Shown piece by piece: positions 10,965-21,802 of a DNA stretch of 64,000 bases. Origin of the DNA: Talpa occidentalis (taxonomy: Eukaryota > Chordata > Mammalia > Eulipotyphla > Talpidae); assembly GCF_014898055.3 (NCBI RefSeq), contig NW_023601433.1, positions 72,771,683 to 72,835,682 on the forward strand, written 5' to 3'. A program made the position numbers and the translations under genes. The notes beneath the pieces are model-generated. The model was not told where the DNA came from. It saw only the letters and a program-made list of their open reading frames with translations, and searched no databases. The stretch's first letter is position 1; each line of letters starts with the position of its first letter.

Positions 10965-11165
10965 AAAATATATTTTGAGCCCAAGTGCCAGGCACTGTGC
11001 TAAGCACCTCTCCTGCCTTTCCTAATTCAACCCACATAACCTCACGAAGCAGATTTTATTGTTATTTGTACTTTATGGAACAGGACAATCTCAGGAAGGA
11101 TGTATAGCTTGGCCAAGGTCACTTGGCAAGGGGCAGAGAGAGACAGAGTTAAAATTTAAACCTAG
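10965..11165 (-). repeat. MIR SINE
   Basis: Minus-strand MIR: GTGCCAGGCACTGTGCTAAG, then the GGCCAAGGTCACTTGGCAAG block and a final AAATTTAAACCTAGG. Confidence 0.7.
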
Positions 11166-11205
11166 GACAGGTTGGCGACAGAGGCCATGGGAAGAACCCA
11201 GCTGG

Positions 11206-11392
11206 GTGGTTCTTAAGCTTGAATGTGCACCAGAATCTCCTGGAGGGCTCGTGAAAACACACATCTTTGGCCCCCACCCCAGAGTTTTTGATGCAGTAGC
11301 TCTGGGGTAAGGCCTGAGAATGTACATTTCCAACAAGTCCCTAAGGTACATTGATGCTGCTGGTCTGGACCAGTTCTAGAACCATTGCTCCA
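11206..11392 (+). mobile_element. MER5A-type hAT DNA transposon
   Basis: Matches the MER5A block order: GTGGTTCTTAAGCTTGAATG, CACCAGAATCTCCTGGAGGG, CCCCACCCCAGAGTTTTTGA, TCCAACAAGTCCCTAAGGTA, and TTCTAGAACCATTG at the far end. The termini are the inverted pair GTGGTTCT and AGAACCAT. Non-autonomous and ancient. Confidence 0.85.
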
Positions 11393-11689
11393 GGACCACT
11401 TTCAAGCAAGAGTGCTCTAGAAAACAGCGGGTACCAAGAAGGGCAATTAAAACAATAAAAGACGAAATCGATAAAACTTGTTAGGCCAAGGGATGTGAGG
11501 CAGATACATGGACGGGAAGTCACAGACTCTCCCACCACCCCCTGCCTACCTTGCAGGGTGCATGAGAGGCAGACACGGGCTGCACGGGTTAAGCGCCTGG
11601 TACTCCAAGACGCATCGTTTCTGTCTTCTTGAGGGGGGTGGGGTGGGAGGGTGAGGGATCCAGGTTTCTGCTCCTGGGGTTCGAGGGCT

Positions 11690-12250
11690 GCGTGCAGCTC
11701 TGCTCTCCAGCGCTCGGCGCGGGGCTGCAGGGTCCGGCTCAGCAAGCGTTGCCATGGCAACGCCGGGCTGGGCGGCAGGAGGCTCTGCGCGCTGCCCTGC
11801 CAGCCTCTTTGTGTCGCCGGGGCAGCGGTGAGCTCTCCTGACTCCCGGCTGCACCCCGCCTCCCCGATCCCACTCCTGGGAGGCGGTAGGGGGTAGGGAG
11901 TAGGGTTGCAGGGGCGCGAGGTGGCGGGAGGAGGGCCCAGGCTAGGGACGGGGGTGGGGCGGCTCCGCCAGCCAGCCGCTCCCGCATTAAAATTTCATGG
12001 GCGCTGCAGCAGCTACAAAGACGACGCCGGCAGCGCTCGGGGGATCAGAGGGAGGGAGGCTGCGGACGAGTGCGGGGAGGAGTTTGTGATGGGAGGCGCT
12101 TGCAGGGGCTCCCCCAGTTTTGCACTGTGAGCCCGGGCACAAAGAGCCCTCTGCACTCGCACCCGCAGGACCGCGGACCCCAGGTAAGAGCAGCCCCCTC
12201 CGAGCAGCCGAAGCATCCTTGGCCCCGCGCCGGGAGCAGTCTCATTCCCC
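11690..12250. promoter_or_regulatory. MIAT: CpG island and promoter of the lncRNA (MIAT)
   Basis: This is the one strongly CpG-rich block in the window, with repeated CGGCG, GCGCG, GCCGG and CCGCGG. The TGCCATGGCAACGCC stretch near 11,750 resembles an RFX X-box half-site motif. An AT-rich ATTAAAAT at 11,986-11,993 could serve as a weak TATA element, placing initiation near 12,016-12,022. The island ends over a first exon with a strong donor, so it is the likely promoter of the plus-strand transcript. The exact start site is inferred. Confidence 0.75.
12016..12183 (+). ncRNA. MIAT: MIAT first exon (predicted)
   Basis: GC-rich exon in the CpG island, ending at CCCCAG|GTAAGAG, a near-perfect U1 donor. 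The only ATG codons open short frames, consistent with a non-coding leader. The 5' limit is estimated from the upstream AT-rich element. Confidence 0.65.
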
Positions 12251-12724
12251 GAGGTTGGAGTCGAGGGTACCTCCTAGTGTCCCAGACAGGGTCTAGGGGG
12301 TGACAAATGCTGCCCCAAGCACCCCGCGTTTGTTGGATGAAGCGCCTCTGAAGCCGGCAGCTGTCAAAGGCAGCCTAGACCAGGGCCTGGGTGGGGCACT
12401 AGGCAGGGAGAAGAGGGTGTGTTGGGAGGCCAGTGCGGATGGGGGTCTTGCCATCGTGATCTGAGGGGGAACAAAGACCCTCCCCTCCCCCCACACCAGG
12501 CAGACCTGAGGGGACCCGGTCCTTCTCGGACCACCAGGTTGGCAGATAACTGGCTAAGCTTTGGACAGAGCCCAAACAGTCTCTGAACTAGGGGAAGAGG
12601 GGTGGAGGGTGGGTCCTTGGGTCCCTCTTCCTGAGCCCATTCCTCCATGTCTGCACGCAAATTCCAGATGTCCAGCGGCCTGTGTGGCTCCAAAGGGATG
12701 GAGAAGGCTGGAAAGCCACCTTCG

Positions 12725-12950
12725 CTGAGAACATGACATTAGTAACGATAATAACAACACATCCACCTTGGAGCGCTCACCCGATGCTTGGTGCTTTGCA
12801 GGCATTATCCCAACAGTCCCAAGAGGTGGTAAGAACTCCATTTTAAAGATGAGGAAATTGAGATCCAGAGGGATAACTACATGTCCAAGGTCACACAGTC
12901 AGTGATTTGGAATCTAGATATGTCGGACTCTAAAGCCTATGCACCATCCC
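12725..12950 (-). repeat. MIR SINE in MIAT intron 1
   Basis: Minus-strand MIR with GCAGGCATTATCCCAACAGT, TAAAGATGAGGAAATTGAGA and CCAAGGTCACACAGTCAGTG. Confidence 0.75.
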
Positions 12951-14570
12951 CAAAGGGGTCTGGGGAGAGCCCAGAAGCCATCCCCTTCCCATCTTTTCTC
13001 TCTGATTAACACTTGAGGGTCTGAGAATTTGTTAAGGAGAGGGCAGACCTCTCCTTTTTCCCAGGGGAGGGACCTAGGATAGAAAAATTTCTTCTCTGAT
13101 GGACTGTGCAGGGGAGGCCCCAGGGCCTCCAGGATTCCCCACTCTCCTCCCAGGCTCCACCAGTGGCTCCGTGAGCCAGGAATGCCGGTGAGCACACCCC
13201 ACTGCAGTGCCATGGTGGAGGGAACGCCCCCCACCTGCTGCTGGGGGAGGGAGCCATTAGTGTGGGATGGGGTGGATTGTGAGGGGTGGTGGTGGTAGGA
13301 AGGACAGGGAGGTAGCGTGAGGGCAGGGGCTTTGTTTTCTCAAACTGATGGGGTGGGGGCCGGCCAGAGCACAGGGCTGGTACTGGACACGGGGTGCTTT
13401 GCTTTCCAAAGTGCATTCCCATTTGGGAGCCTCCAGGGATCTTCTAGATGGAGGGCAAGGAGAGGTGTAGGGTAGGGATGAGTAATTCCATTTGACGGAT
13501 AGGGAAACCTGAGGACATGATTCTTAGACTTTAGGGGCGTTTCTTCAAATACCACAAATGTCTGTGCCACGTGGCCAGGGGATGAGTCAGCAGGGCTGGG
13601 GTGGGGCTGGGTCTCTGGATGTTTACTTAGAACCCCTCCTCCCTCTCTCCCAGCAGGTGGTCAGACCGGTTGGTTATGGAAATGATGCCCCTAACTTTCC
13701 CCTCCTGGCAATCTACTTGCCCTCCAACCTCCCCCCAAACCCCCCAGCCTTGTAGCAGTCTGGGTAAAAGGGTTTCCTGTGGGCCACTTTGCCAGTGCCT
13801 AGCTTTGGGTGGCATCAAATTCATTCCACACTGAGTCTAGTTAATTTCCTGGTGAAAGAATTTTACTGGTAAAGTCTCCTATGCCCCCTCATGCCCTCAT
13901 TTTATTGTTTAATGACCCTTGCCATTGAGAAACATTCTGAAATCTACCTTCCATCTTTCTTGCTGCATGTTTAGCCTCTCTCTCCACTCCTTAACCGAGG
14001 GAGAATGCTGAAGTTTTCAGAGTCCCCCAAGGGACTTATAAAGTCTCACCGTGAGCTTTCAGAAGAACCATTTTCTATGTGTGCATTAAAAAAGAAAATT
14101 TTGGAGATGTCTTTTGTTTTTGTTTTTTTTTTACAAATTTAGTAAGTTAAATAAATGCATGATACTTGCAGGAGATTTGGAAAAGACAAAAATGGAACAA
14201 AGAGAATAGACTCCGTGGTTTCATCCCCTAAGAATAGCTGCTGCGTTTATCATTTTCATGCATTTCCTTCTGCTGTCTTTTCTATTTCTGAAAATAACAA
14301 TCGATATTGTACAGTATATATTTTCTATGTACAATTTTATCTACCAGCTACTGCTTGTAAAAAGTCACATCAGATGTGTTCCTCCCTGTTCCCCTGTCCA
14401 TGCTAAGAGGTTTGGTGTTTCATGGAGTAGATGAACTGGCTTCCCTCAGGCCCCTAGGGCTGGATCTTCCAGCTGTTGTATTTTTTTAATACCTTCTTCA
14501 CCCCATTTTAAAGGCCCTTTTCCAAGATCTGACCCATGCTTCTATCAGGGTAGGAGTCCGAATTTCCCCA
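12951..14570. other. MIAT intron 1, no further feature seen
   Basis: A G-rich then T/A-rich intron. No repeat other than small MIR-like traces, and no splice-bounded exon I can defend. Confidence 0.35.
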
Positions 14571-14574
14571 TTGA

Positions 14575-14800
14575 GGTTGTGTGATGTGGTAGAAAGACAA
14601 GAGGAGAGTTACACAGATGTGTGTTTGTGAATCCTGTCAGCACCTACTCTCTGTGTGAACTTCAGAAAGGAAGTCGCTTCCTTTTGCTGAGCGTTAGTCT
14701 CGTTATCATAAAGTGGGAACCCTAATTCCTGCTGTCATGAGGCAGCATGTGCAATGTGCCTAGCACCCAGTAGGTTCTTAATAAAGATATTAATACAGTG
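14575..14800 (+). repeat. MIR SINE
   Basis: Degraded plus-strand MIR ending with CAATGTGCCTAGCACCCAGT-AGGTTCTTAATAAA, the typical MIR 3' end. Confidence 0.65.
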
Positions 14801-15289
14801 TCCCCACTGGCTGTGTTCCCTGACATGGCCCCTGAATCTTGCATCGATACTCAGCTTTTTGCTTTTATTTGTACTGGGGCTGTTGCTTCCTCTCTTGGTG
14901 ATCCTCAGGCTGTTTAGGCAGTGGTGTTTCTGGGGCACTGGGTCCATTGTGCAGGCTCAATGGGCTGATGAATAACTTATAGGCGAGCCTTTTGTTCCAA
15001 GGTATTCTTCCCCTTGTCTCTGTGGCCTGGCTCATCTGTCAGCTAGAGCTCTGGGGAACAATAGCCAGAGATACTCGGGGCAGAGGGAAAGGCTGACTGA
15101 GGGTGACAGCTGTCTTTCCATCCCTCCCCAGGGTGATCCAATCAGATGAAGCAGGTGTTCCCTTCTCCCTGTGGTGCCAGGTGGGCCCCTCTGAAAGCTA
15201 CTGGATGACTCATGGAGGGAGGGGCTGAACTATTGTGTCTTCAATGGTGTGGAGTAGATGATTAATGGTAGTGAACTTCAGCTATCGGT

Positions 15290-15480
15290 TTGCAACCATT
15301 GGCCAGGTGCTGCCTCAGGGAGACCCCATGAAAAGGCTGGGGATTGGGCATTGCACACGAGAGAAACTGAGATTCAGAGAGGTGAAGTGACTGACTCAGG
15401 GTCACACAGCATGTTAGTTGTTGAGTCAGGATTTGAACCTGAATCCAGTTTGTTTGTAATGAACTATCACACTTGCCAGC
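15290..15480 (-). repeat. MIR SINE
   Basis: Minus-strand MIR: ACTGAGATTCAGAGAGGTGA, CAGGGTCACACAGCATGTTA and AGGATTTGAACC. Confidence 0.75.
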
Positions 15481-15689
15481 TCCCCTTCTAAAAGTGAACT
15501 TAACCAGTTGGAAGTCATGGAAGCCACTGGAATAAATCTGTCGGAGGCAGGTTGATATTACCGCCTCGTTTTCTCACAAATACTTATGGTGGGTGTTTGC
15601 AGTTTATACATATCTTCTTCAAGATCTTTTCTCATTTAATGCCCACCCCCACATCTGAACATAAGTCTTTTGCTCTTTTGGGGTTTAAC

Positions 15690-15870
15690 AGGCCTGGTTA
15701 GGGTACAGTAGCATCATTTTCTAGCTGGGTGATCTCGCAGCAAGATCTGAGCAAGATTTATTCTGAATCTTAGTTTTCTCATCTGTGAAATAGGTATAAG
15801 AAGAATCTTGTTATTTTATCAGGTAGGTAAAAGTGCCCACAATTATTCTTGTGCTCAGTAAGTGTCATCT
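15690..15870 (+). repeat. MIR SINE
   Basis: Plus-strand MIR with TAGCTGGGTGATCTCG, TTAGTTTTCTCATCTGTGAA and the 3' GCTCAGTAAGTGTCATC. Confidence 0.7.
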
Positions 15871-15980
15871 TGTTTTCCTTTTCTCTTCCACAATTCAGGG
15901 TGTCTCTGTTTGAGGGAGATTAGAATTTCGGTCTTCTCTGTGTATGTCATGCTTGAATTCATTAAAAAAAAAAATGGTGC

Positions 15981-16267
15981 CCCCCCCCACCCCCGCCGGC
16001 CCCCGTGGCTCAGTGGGTTGAACGCCATGCTGTGAAGCTATCCGCAGCCTCTGCAGCATGGGTTCGATTCCTGGCCGGCCAGGGAGAAACCCACATGGTG
16101 TGGCAGACCTCTCCTGTCTCGCCTGCTGCTCCCCTCAGCAGTGTCTGCCTATTCTGCTCCCTGCTCTGTCTCTGGTGAATTCTCTCACCCTCCTGTGCCT
16201 CTGACCTGTACCCCAGTTATTATATAAATAAATAAAATGTTAAAATAAAGAAACACAATTGATTTTT
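15981..16267 (+). mobile_element. tRNA/LTR composite SINE (copy A)
   Basis: A tRNA-like head has A box GTGGCTCAGTGGG and B box GGGTTCGATTCC. It is followed by the body starting CAGACCTCTCCTGTCTCGCC and a tail of TATAAATAAATAAAATG. It is flanked by a 14-bp target-site duplication of eight A then TGGTGC (15,967-15,980 and 16,268-16,281). This copy lacks about 10-12 bases of the body where the LTR polyadenylation signal would be, and its 5' end reads GCCGGCCCCCGTGG instead of GGCCTCCCTGGTGG. Confidence 0.9.
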
Positions 16268-16609
16268 AAAAAAAATGGTGCTTTTTGCTCCTTGGAGAAG
16301 TTTCTCTCTCCCTTGGCCTGTCTATGTGGAGGCCCATGCACCTTCTTATGCCCAGGAGCTTCTGCTATTTCTTGGCACTCATTAGTCCAAAGCAATTTAG
16401 GCCAGCTTGTCTTGATGCCTCAGCTCTCTCTGTGCAGCTATTTTATTCCAGAGTCATGGAAAAAAAACCCAAACCCAGGGGAATCCTGAAATGCAACCAA
16501 AAGCATGATTCCCTAGCAGCTGTTTGCCCTTTTACAGAAACTGCACACCGAGTTCAGGGGAAAGTGGATAGTTCACGGGGTGGTGTTGATGGGGAGTGTG
16601 GACAGTGAT

Positions 16610-16790
16610 AATAATGATGTAAAGAAACAGCAGACTGCACATACATAGATGATCTTCGCCATCCTGCTTAATCCTCGCAACAGCCCCATTCTGTGGATAA
16701 AAAGGCAAATGATAAAAGCTGCTCAAGGTGGCAGAGCAGGGTGGGAATCCATGCTGAAAAGTCCACGTCCACTGCATTAGGATTATTGGC
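16610..16790 (-). repeat. MIR-like fragment
   Basis: AATCCTCGCAACAGCCCCAT, GGCAAATGATAAAAGCTGCT and GGTGGCAGAGCAGGGTGGGA keep the order of a minus-strand MIR with heavy divergence. Confidence 0.5.
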
Positions 16791-17354
16791 ACTGGCCCAA
16801 CCAAGCTACCTCCCGATTTCCTGTTTTCCTTCTGATCTGCCTCCAATAAGATCAGGTTTGGCAAATGCTATGATTTGAGAACAGAACCCTGGCATCTATT
16901 CTCCAACGTGCCTGTGGGCACATATTAATTCTCCCACCCTTTTTCTTTCTCTCTTTGTGATAGCTGGAGGCATTTCCCTGTTTACCCCTGTGGTTCCAGA
17001 CACCTTCACATGGCCGCCACGACCCTAATCATCAACGGAGTAATCAAGGTGACCTTTCTTCTTCTCAGTGCACCCCTGGGGGTAGGGGAGACCAGCTTCA
17101 TGCCATGTGGTCAGGTCCACCATAAAGTCCATATGTGTGATGACCTCCAGAATCTCAGCAGTAGGAGGGAACTCTGAGGATCCTCTGGGGTTTAGTTCCT
17201 CCATCAGAGCTTCCCTGGAGGTCCCTGATCTTGGCCTGAAGGGGGCTGTCCTTGCAGGCTGGTGGCACTTGAGATGCGGGACCCAGGGGTCCACCTGCCG
17301 TGAGGGCTCTGTGTCGTCTTTGATCCTTGGTTCTTGTCCTCTGTCATCACATCT

Positions 17355-18150
17355 CAGTGAGTTTGAAAACGTAACTTTATTGAGGCATAATTTACATGCA
17401 GTAAAATGCAGCCATTTCAAGCATGCATTTCATGGTGTTTTGAAAAATATATACACCTACATAGCACCACTACAGTCACAATGTACAACATTATTATCAC
17501 CCTAAAATGTTTCCCTGTCAATCCCCTTCCAGCCCCAGCCCCAGGAAATCACTGATTTGCTCTCGATGCCTATGGTTTAGATGTGCTTTTTTCTAAAGTT
17601 CTATTAATATGAGATCTTTTGTGTTTGACCTCTTTTGCTCAACCTACATATTTCACAGGTATAGTGAAATAGAGGTCTTTTTGGCCCAGCTTTACTGAGG
17701 CACAGTTTAAATATCATACAGATTCACTCATTTCAAGCTCCCCATTCAAGGATGTTTAACAAATTTATCACGTTGTGTGCCCTTACCATGAATCCCATGA
17801 GTCAGACTTTGGACAGGTGGGCTGGGAAGCTGTAGTCACTGTGATCAACATGTGTTTAGTAGATTGCCATCTCCCCATGTGACCCCTCACACCAAGGGCT
17901 GTGAACCCCGCCCCCTCCTGGCCCCAGAAAACCACAACTCACTTTCCGGGTCTAGGGTTTGGCCTTTTCTGGGTATTTCATGTAAATGGACTCATACAGC
18001 CTGGCTTCTTTCACCTGGAATCCATGTCATAGACATCGATAGTTTCCTTTTATTTCTGAGTAGACTCTGTCATGTGAAAGCACTACAGTTGCTTATTCAT
18101 TCACCAAGATGGTATATTAATTTGATATTTGTTTCTTAATCCTCTTATCC
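17355..18150 (-). mobile_element. Old L1 3' ends, two overlapping fragments
   Basis: Two minus-strand copies of an L1M-type 3' region. The first (about 17,362-17,660) starts TTTATTGAGGCATAATTTAC. The second (about 17,685-18,110) restarts with TTTACTGAGGCACAGTTTAA and ends in CATGTAAATGGACTCATACA and TTCTTTCACCTGGAATCC. A 59-bp segment at 17,799-17,857 is foreign to the L1 and interrupts the second fragment. Confidence 0.75.
17799..17857 (+). repeat. 59-bp direct repeat, copy 1
   Basis: Identical over all 59 bases to 18,348-18,406 (starts GAGTCAGACTTTGGACAGG, ends CAACATGTGTTT). It sits inside an old L1, so it looks inserted there. Confidence 0.95.
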
Positions 18151-18347
18151 TCCCCACGCCTCAGCCCCCCACCCCGATCCCCCGGAGGGGGAGGGAAGTC
18201 TATAGTGAGTTCCACAGGTTTGAAATGCCCCAGATTTCCAGGACATTAGTGTTACACAAAGATTTACTCAAAGTTTAAATTATTTAAATTTTAGGAACAC
18301 TTGTGTGATCCAGGCACCGACTAAGCTTTGGAAAAAAAATTAACTTG

Positions 18348-18406
18348 GAGTCAGACTTTGGACAGGTGGGCTGGGAAGCTGTAGTCACTGTGATCAACAT
18401 GTGTTT
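18348..18406 (+). repeat. 59-bp direct repeat, copy 2
   Basis: Identical to 17,799-17,857; the starts are 549 bp apart. The next 26 bases lead into the SINE at 18,433. Confidence 0.95.
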
Positions 18407-18432
18407 GACCGCAAAGCCCCTGTCTGCCTTTC

Positions 18433-18698
18433 TTCTTGTTTTTCAAAGATTTATTTATGCATACAAGAGCTGGGGTACAGGCCAGAGATGTAGGGGGTGA
18501 GAGGATCCACCAGAGACAGAGTGGGGAACAGAACAGGCAGACAGACTGAAAGCACTGCTGAGAGGAGCAGGGGCGAGACAGGAGAGATCTGCTGTGCCAT
18601 GTGGGTAGCTCCCTGGCAAGGGATTGAACTCGTGCTGCAGAGGCTGCGGACAGCTTCCCAGTGCCATGCTGAACAACTTGCGCCACCAGGGAGACCCC
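18433..18698 (-). mobile_element. tRNA/LTR composite SINE (copy G)
   Basis: Full-length minus-strand copy: tail complement AAAGATTTATTTATGCATAC, then the body, then the tRNA head ending CGCCACCAGGGAGACC. Flanks CCCTGTCTGCCTTTCT and CCCTGCTTGCCTTTCT form the target-site duplication. Confidence 0.9.
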
Positions 18699-20041
18699 CC
18701 TGCTTGCCTTTCTCCCTCCTATCAGCTTGACCCAGGAACGAAAGTTTCCCTGGAGGCCCCCATTGCCTTATTGATGTCAGGGAGTCTGGCCCACAGGTTA
18801 AGGGAAGGGTCTTTGTGATCAAGTGTACTTCTCTGAGCAGCCCAGGGTCTGTCTTCAGAGCTCAGCGAGTTCCTGGGACAGAAGAGAGAGGACACTGCCA
18901 GCTTCCACAGGACGTTCCCTGCCACATGGGAAGCAGCCTTGCAGATAAGTATTGAAACTGGCCTGCCCACGGCCGCCCAGCCTGTCCTCCCTTGCTCTGG
19001 GCAGGAGAGCAGAGGAGCCCAGTTTCCCTAAGTTGGGGGCGTGGAATTGGGGATACGATTCTACTTTTCTCTATGCCACAAGGAGAAACCTTGTCCCCCC
19101 TTTATGGGGCCCCGGGAAGGGTAATTTTCACACCCCACTTTTGGCACCAAGACTAGTATTTTATAAGGTCCACCATCAGGAACTGCTGATGAGTTTACTT
19201 TGTCTTGAATACTTGTGGATCTGGCATGGGGACCCTGGGGTTCCCGGTGGTCCAGGATGACCCTTCTCTTCTCGGTGCTGGCTTGCTGTCATCCTATTCA
19301 CAAAAGCTGGCCTGGCAGGCAAGCGGGGACCTCAGCCCTGTGCTTGTGGGACACATTCTCCTCAGTTCGAGGGCTGCTACATCTCCAGCTTTGGCATCTC
19401 CCTGCCCATAGCAAGTCCCAGGTACCAACAGCAAGCTCTGAAAATAGGCTGTGAGGGTCCCCGCGTATCCTGGCCTTCAAAGGGTCCCTGCCCGCAGTTT
19501 GGTTCCCCAAACTTTGGCGCCTGAGGCCATTAGGAAGAGGTATGGGATAATGAGGTAGGGGGAAAACAACCCAGGCTGGGCTGAGTGCCCCTCCAACCTC
19601 CCATCCATGGTCTCAAACTGGGGTTACTGCTGTGCACCCTGGGTGAGTTTCATGGCTGAAAGGTCTCCTGGCCCAGAGATTAGACTCCCCAGGGTGACAG
19701 TGTGACAGAGCTGGGTGCGCAGCTCCAGTGCCTGCCTCTGCTCAATGCTCTCATTTGCTGTTGTCAAGCTCAGTTTGCTTTGCTTTCTCTTGGGTTACTT
19801 TCTATTGCTGGGGAGCAGGGAGGTGGGTGAAGGGAGTCCCCGCTGCCCCTACAAGGACATTCTGGGGAGGATATTCTGGGGAGGACATTCTGGGGAGGAG
19901 AAGGGAGGTGTTGGTGTGCCCTGGCCCAGCCTCCCTGGCTCCTGGGCCTGCTTGTTATCAGAGAGCTCTGGCCAGGTCTAGGGCCTGGGAGAGGCCTGGG
20001 TGCAGTTTGCTCCTGAGGCCTGGCTGGCTCTTGTCTTCCAG
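18699..20041. other. MIAT intron, mostly unique
   Basis: No repeat family was recognised. A 14-15-bp unit (ACATTCTGGGGAGG) is repeated three times in tandem at 19,857-19,900. A pyrimidine tract and AG precede the exon at 20,042. Confidence 0.4.
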
Positions 20042-20119
20042 GATGGGCCTGTGGGATCCACATGGGGAAGGAGCCAGGAGCTGAGCCTGGGCTGCAAGAT
20101 GTTGGCTGGATGCTACCAG
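20042..20119 (+). ncRNA. MIAT: MIAT internal exon (predicted, 78 nt)
   Basis: Acceptor TGGCTCTTGTCTTCCAG and donor ACCAG|GTAAGC are both good matches to consensus. The ATG at 20,099 opens a frame (M-L-A-G-C-Y-Q) that stays open if spliced in phase to the exon at 21,043; an earlier ATG runs to a stop. I take this as an internal exon of the lncRNA; expression data would settle it. Confidence 0.55.
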
Positions 20120-20469
20120 GTAAGCCTGGGTGGGCATGGGGGAGGGAGACCACGTCTTGCTTAGTTTTGGGGGTGGGGAGATTGTTCCTCTTATCCAAGA
20201 CTCCTCCCGAACCCCAGATGTCTAAGAAGGCCTTGGAGTCAGGTGTCCGGAAAGCTGGCTCTATGTGGCCTTGGAGGACTGAATCAAGACCACCGTGGGT
20301 GGGCACATGGCGCAGTTCTCAGTACGTTCTGTTCTTCCATTCAACACAAACAGGGAGGAGCCCCTTCTCCAGCTAGATGCTGGCAATCCAGAGGGGGATA
20401 CCGGAGACACGGTCCCGCCCTCTCAGGTCTTCATGTAAGAGCCTGCGCTATCACTGCCTCAGTGCGAGG

Positions 20470-20562
20470 GCTGGAGCCAGCTTCACCCCAAGGCTTGAGG
20501 GCTGACCCAACCCCATCTCATGCTCTTGTTCCTTGTCACCCAGATCCTTGAATCTGTCTGGG
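20470..20562 (+). repeat. 93-bp direct duplication, copy 1
   Basis: About 90% identical to 21,803-21,895. Contains CCCAAGGCTTGAGGGCTGAC and a 3'-splice-site-like CTTGTTCCTTGTCACCCAG followed by ATCCTTGAATCTGTC. Confidence 0.9.
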
Positions 20563-20597
20563 CCATGCTGAGAGAATGAGCTCCCCGTCCTGAGAGG

Positions 20598-20652
20598 TGT
20601 GTGTGTGTTCGTGTGTGTGTGCAGCTGTGTGTGTGTGTGCATGTGTGTGTAG
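20598..20652 (+). repeat. (GT)n-rich microsatellite
   Basis: Interrupted GT runs over about 55 bp. Confidence 0.9.
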
Positions 20653-21042
20653 GGGGAGGGCAGAGCTGCAGTTCCCTCATCTGGAAATTGGTAAAGGAAA
20701 TCAAGTCCCTGAGGACACCGAAGGCCCTTCTTTTCCACCGTAAGCCCAGCCCCTTCTCCACCCTTGGTGCCCTTGGCGCTGGCTCTGCGCTCCCTTTGCT
20801 CCTGTCCTTGGGTCCCCTGTCCTCGCCCTGCCAAGGTGGGGCACCCACACCTTGCATTGCTTCCTTTCTACTCCTAAGTTTCTTCTAAAAGTTATTAATG
20901 TTCAAAGTTCTTAGGTGTTGGGGCCACAGGAGGGAGGCTGGGGGTGACTCTGAAGGTGTCTCTGATCTGGGGTTGTGCTGGCCAGCAGGCGGGCGCTGGG
21001 GATGGAGCTGCGTCCTCATGCTAACTGCTGTGCCTCCTGCAG

Positions 21043-21221
21043 GGGCTGGGCCTGCCGCGGCTCCAGGACTCCTGGCTGGTCTCCTCTGACAACTCTGGAT
21101 TCTGGCCACGGCGGCACACGGAGCAGCCTTCAGCGGTTTTCTGGAACCCTGGACAATTCCTCGAAGATCTCATCCTTCCCAACTCTGGGATGGAGCCGCC
21201 TGTGGATAAGAGCCTCCTCTG
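21043..21221 (+). ncRNA. MIAT: MIAT exon or start of a larger 3' exon (predicted)
   Basis: A CTAAC branch-point-like motif at about 21,020 lies some 20 nt before the acceptor TGTGCCTCCTGCAG|GGG. A possible donor TCTG|GTAGGC at 21,222 is weak, so the exon may run on. The frame entering from the previous exon remains open for 59 more codons to a TAG that overlaps this donor. I do not recognise that peptide and do not claim it is translated. Confidence 0.5.
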
Positions 21222-21802
21222 GTAGGCGCTCGGCCAAGATAGGACCTGGTTCTGGAGGACAGCTGAGGGTGTGGGGGAGCCTGGCATCCCCTGGACCCTG
21301 CCTGTCAGGCCTTCCGGTCTCGGCCTGGTGGCCCCTCCTGGCCCTGTGCGGACTGGATTCCTTCTCGCCTCCCAGCCAGTGACCACACAGCCTGGGCCAA
21401 GGCCACACGGACTGCTCTTCCTCAAGGACGGGCCCCAGAGGCTCTGACAGGACAGGAGCAAGAACACTGGTTGCGAGTGGGAGGATCCTCCCGGGAGGGA
21501 GGGCGGACGAAGCTCCGGGGTGGGCTGGCTGCAGTGTCTTGTGCTGTTTGCCCTGTGAGTGATCTCATTTCTGTGGGTGCCTTTTGGATGGGGCTTTTCT
21601 GTGCTTCGCCTCTTCCTGATGGTCCCTGGGAGGAGGCAGTGAGGGTCTGAGAGGTGCCTGGGTGTCCCCCCGTGGTGTGGAAGGAGGAGCAAGGGGTGTG
21701 TGGTCCTAAAAGGGCAGAATTTGCAAGAGGTGAGGAGACCCAGGCCAGGGTATCTTGCCAGGAGCCAGGCATGGAGACTTCTTGGTCACCCAAAGAGAAT
21801 GG

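Noticed and set aside
11739..11987. Coding exon inside the CpG island
   Set aside because: Open frames on both strands are a result of GC content. The downstream donor belongs to a leader without a sustained frame.
15994..16080. Possible functional tRNA gene (good A and B boxes)
   Set aside because: It is the head of a SINE with target-site duplication and tail. It lacks a cloverleaf with proper acceptor stem and a Pol III terminator at the right distance.
21021..21692. 223-codon minus-strand frame opposite the MIAT exon
   Set aside because: GC-rich overlap with other open frames. It begins and ends without splice or promoter evidence, and MIAT is on the other strand.
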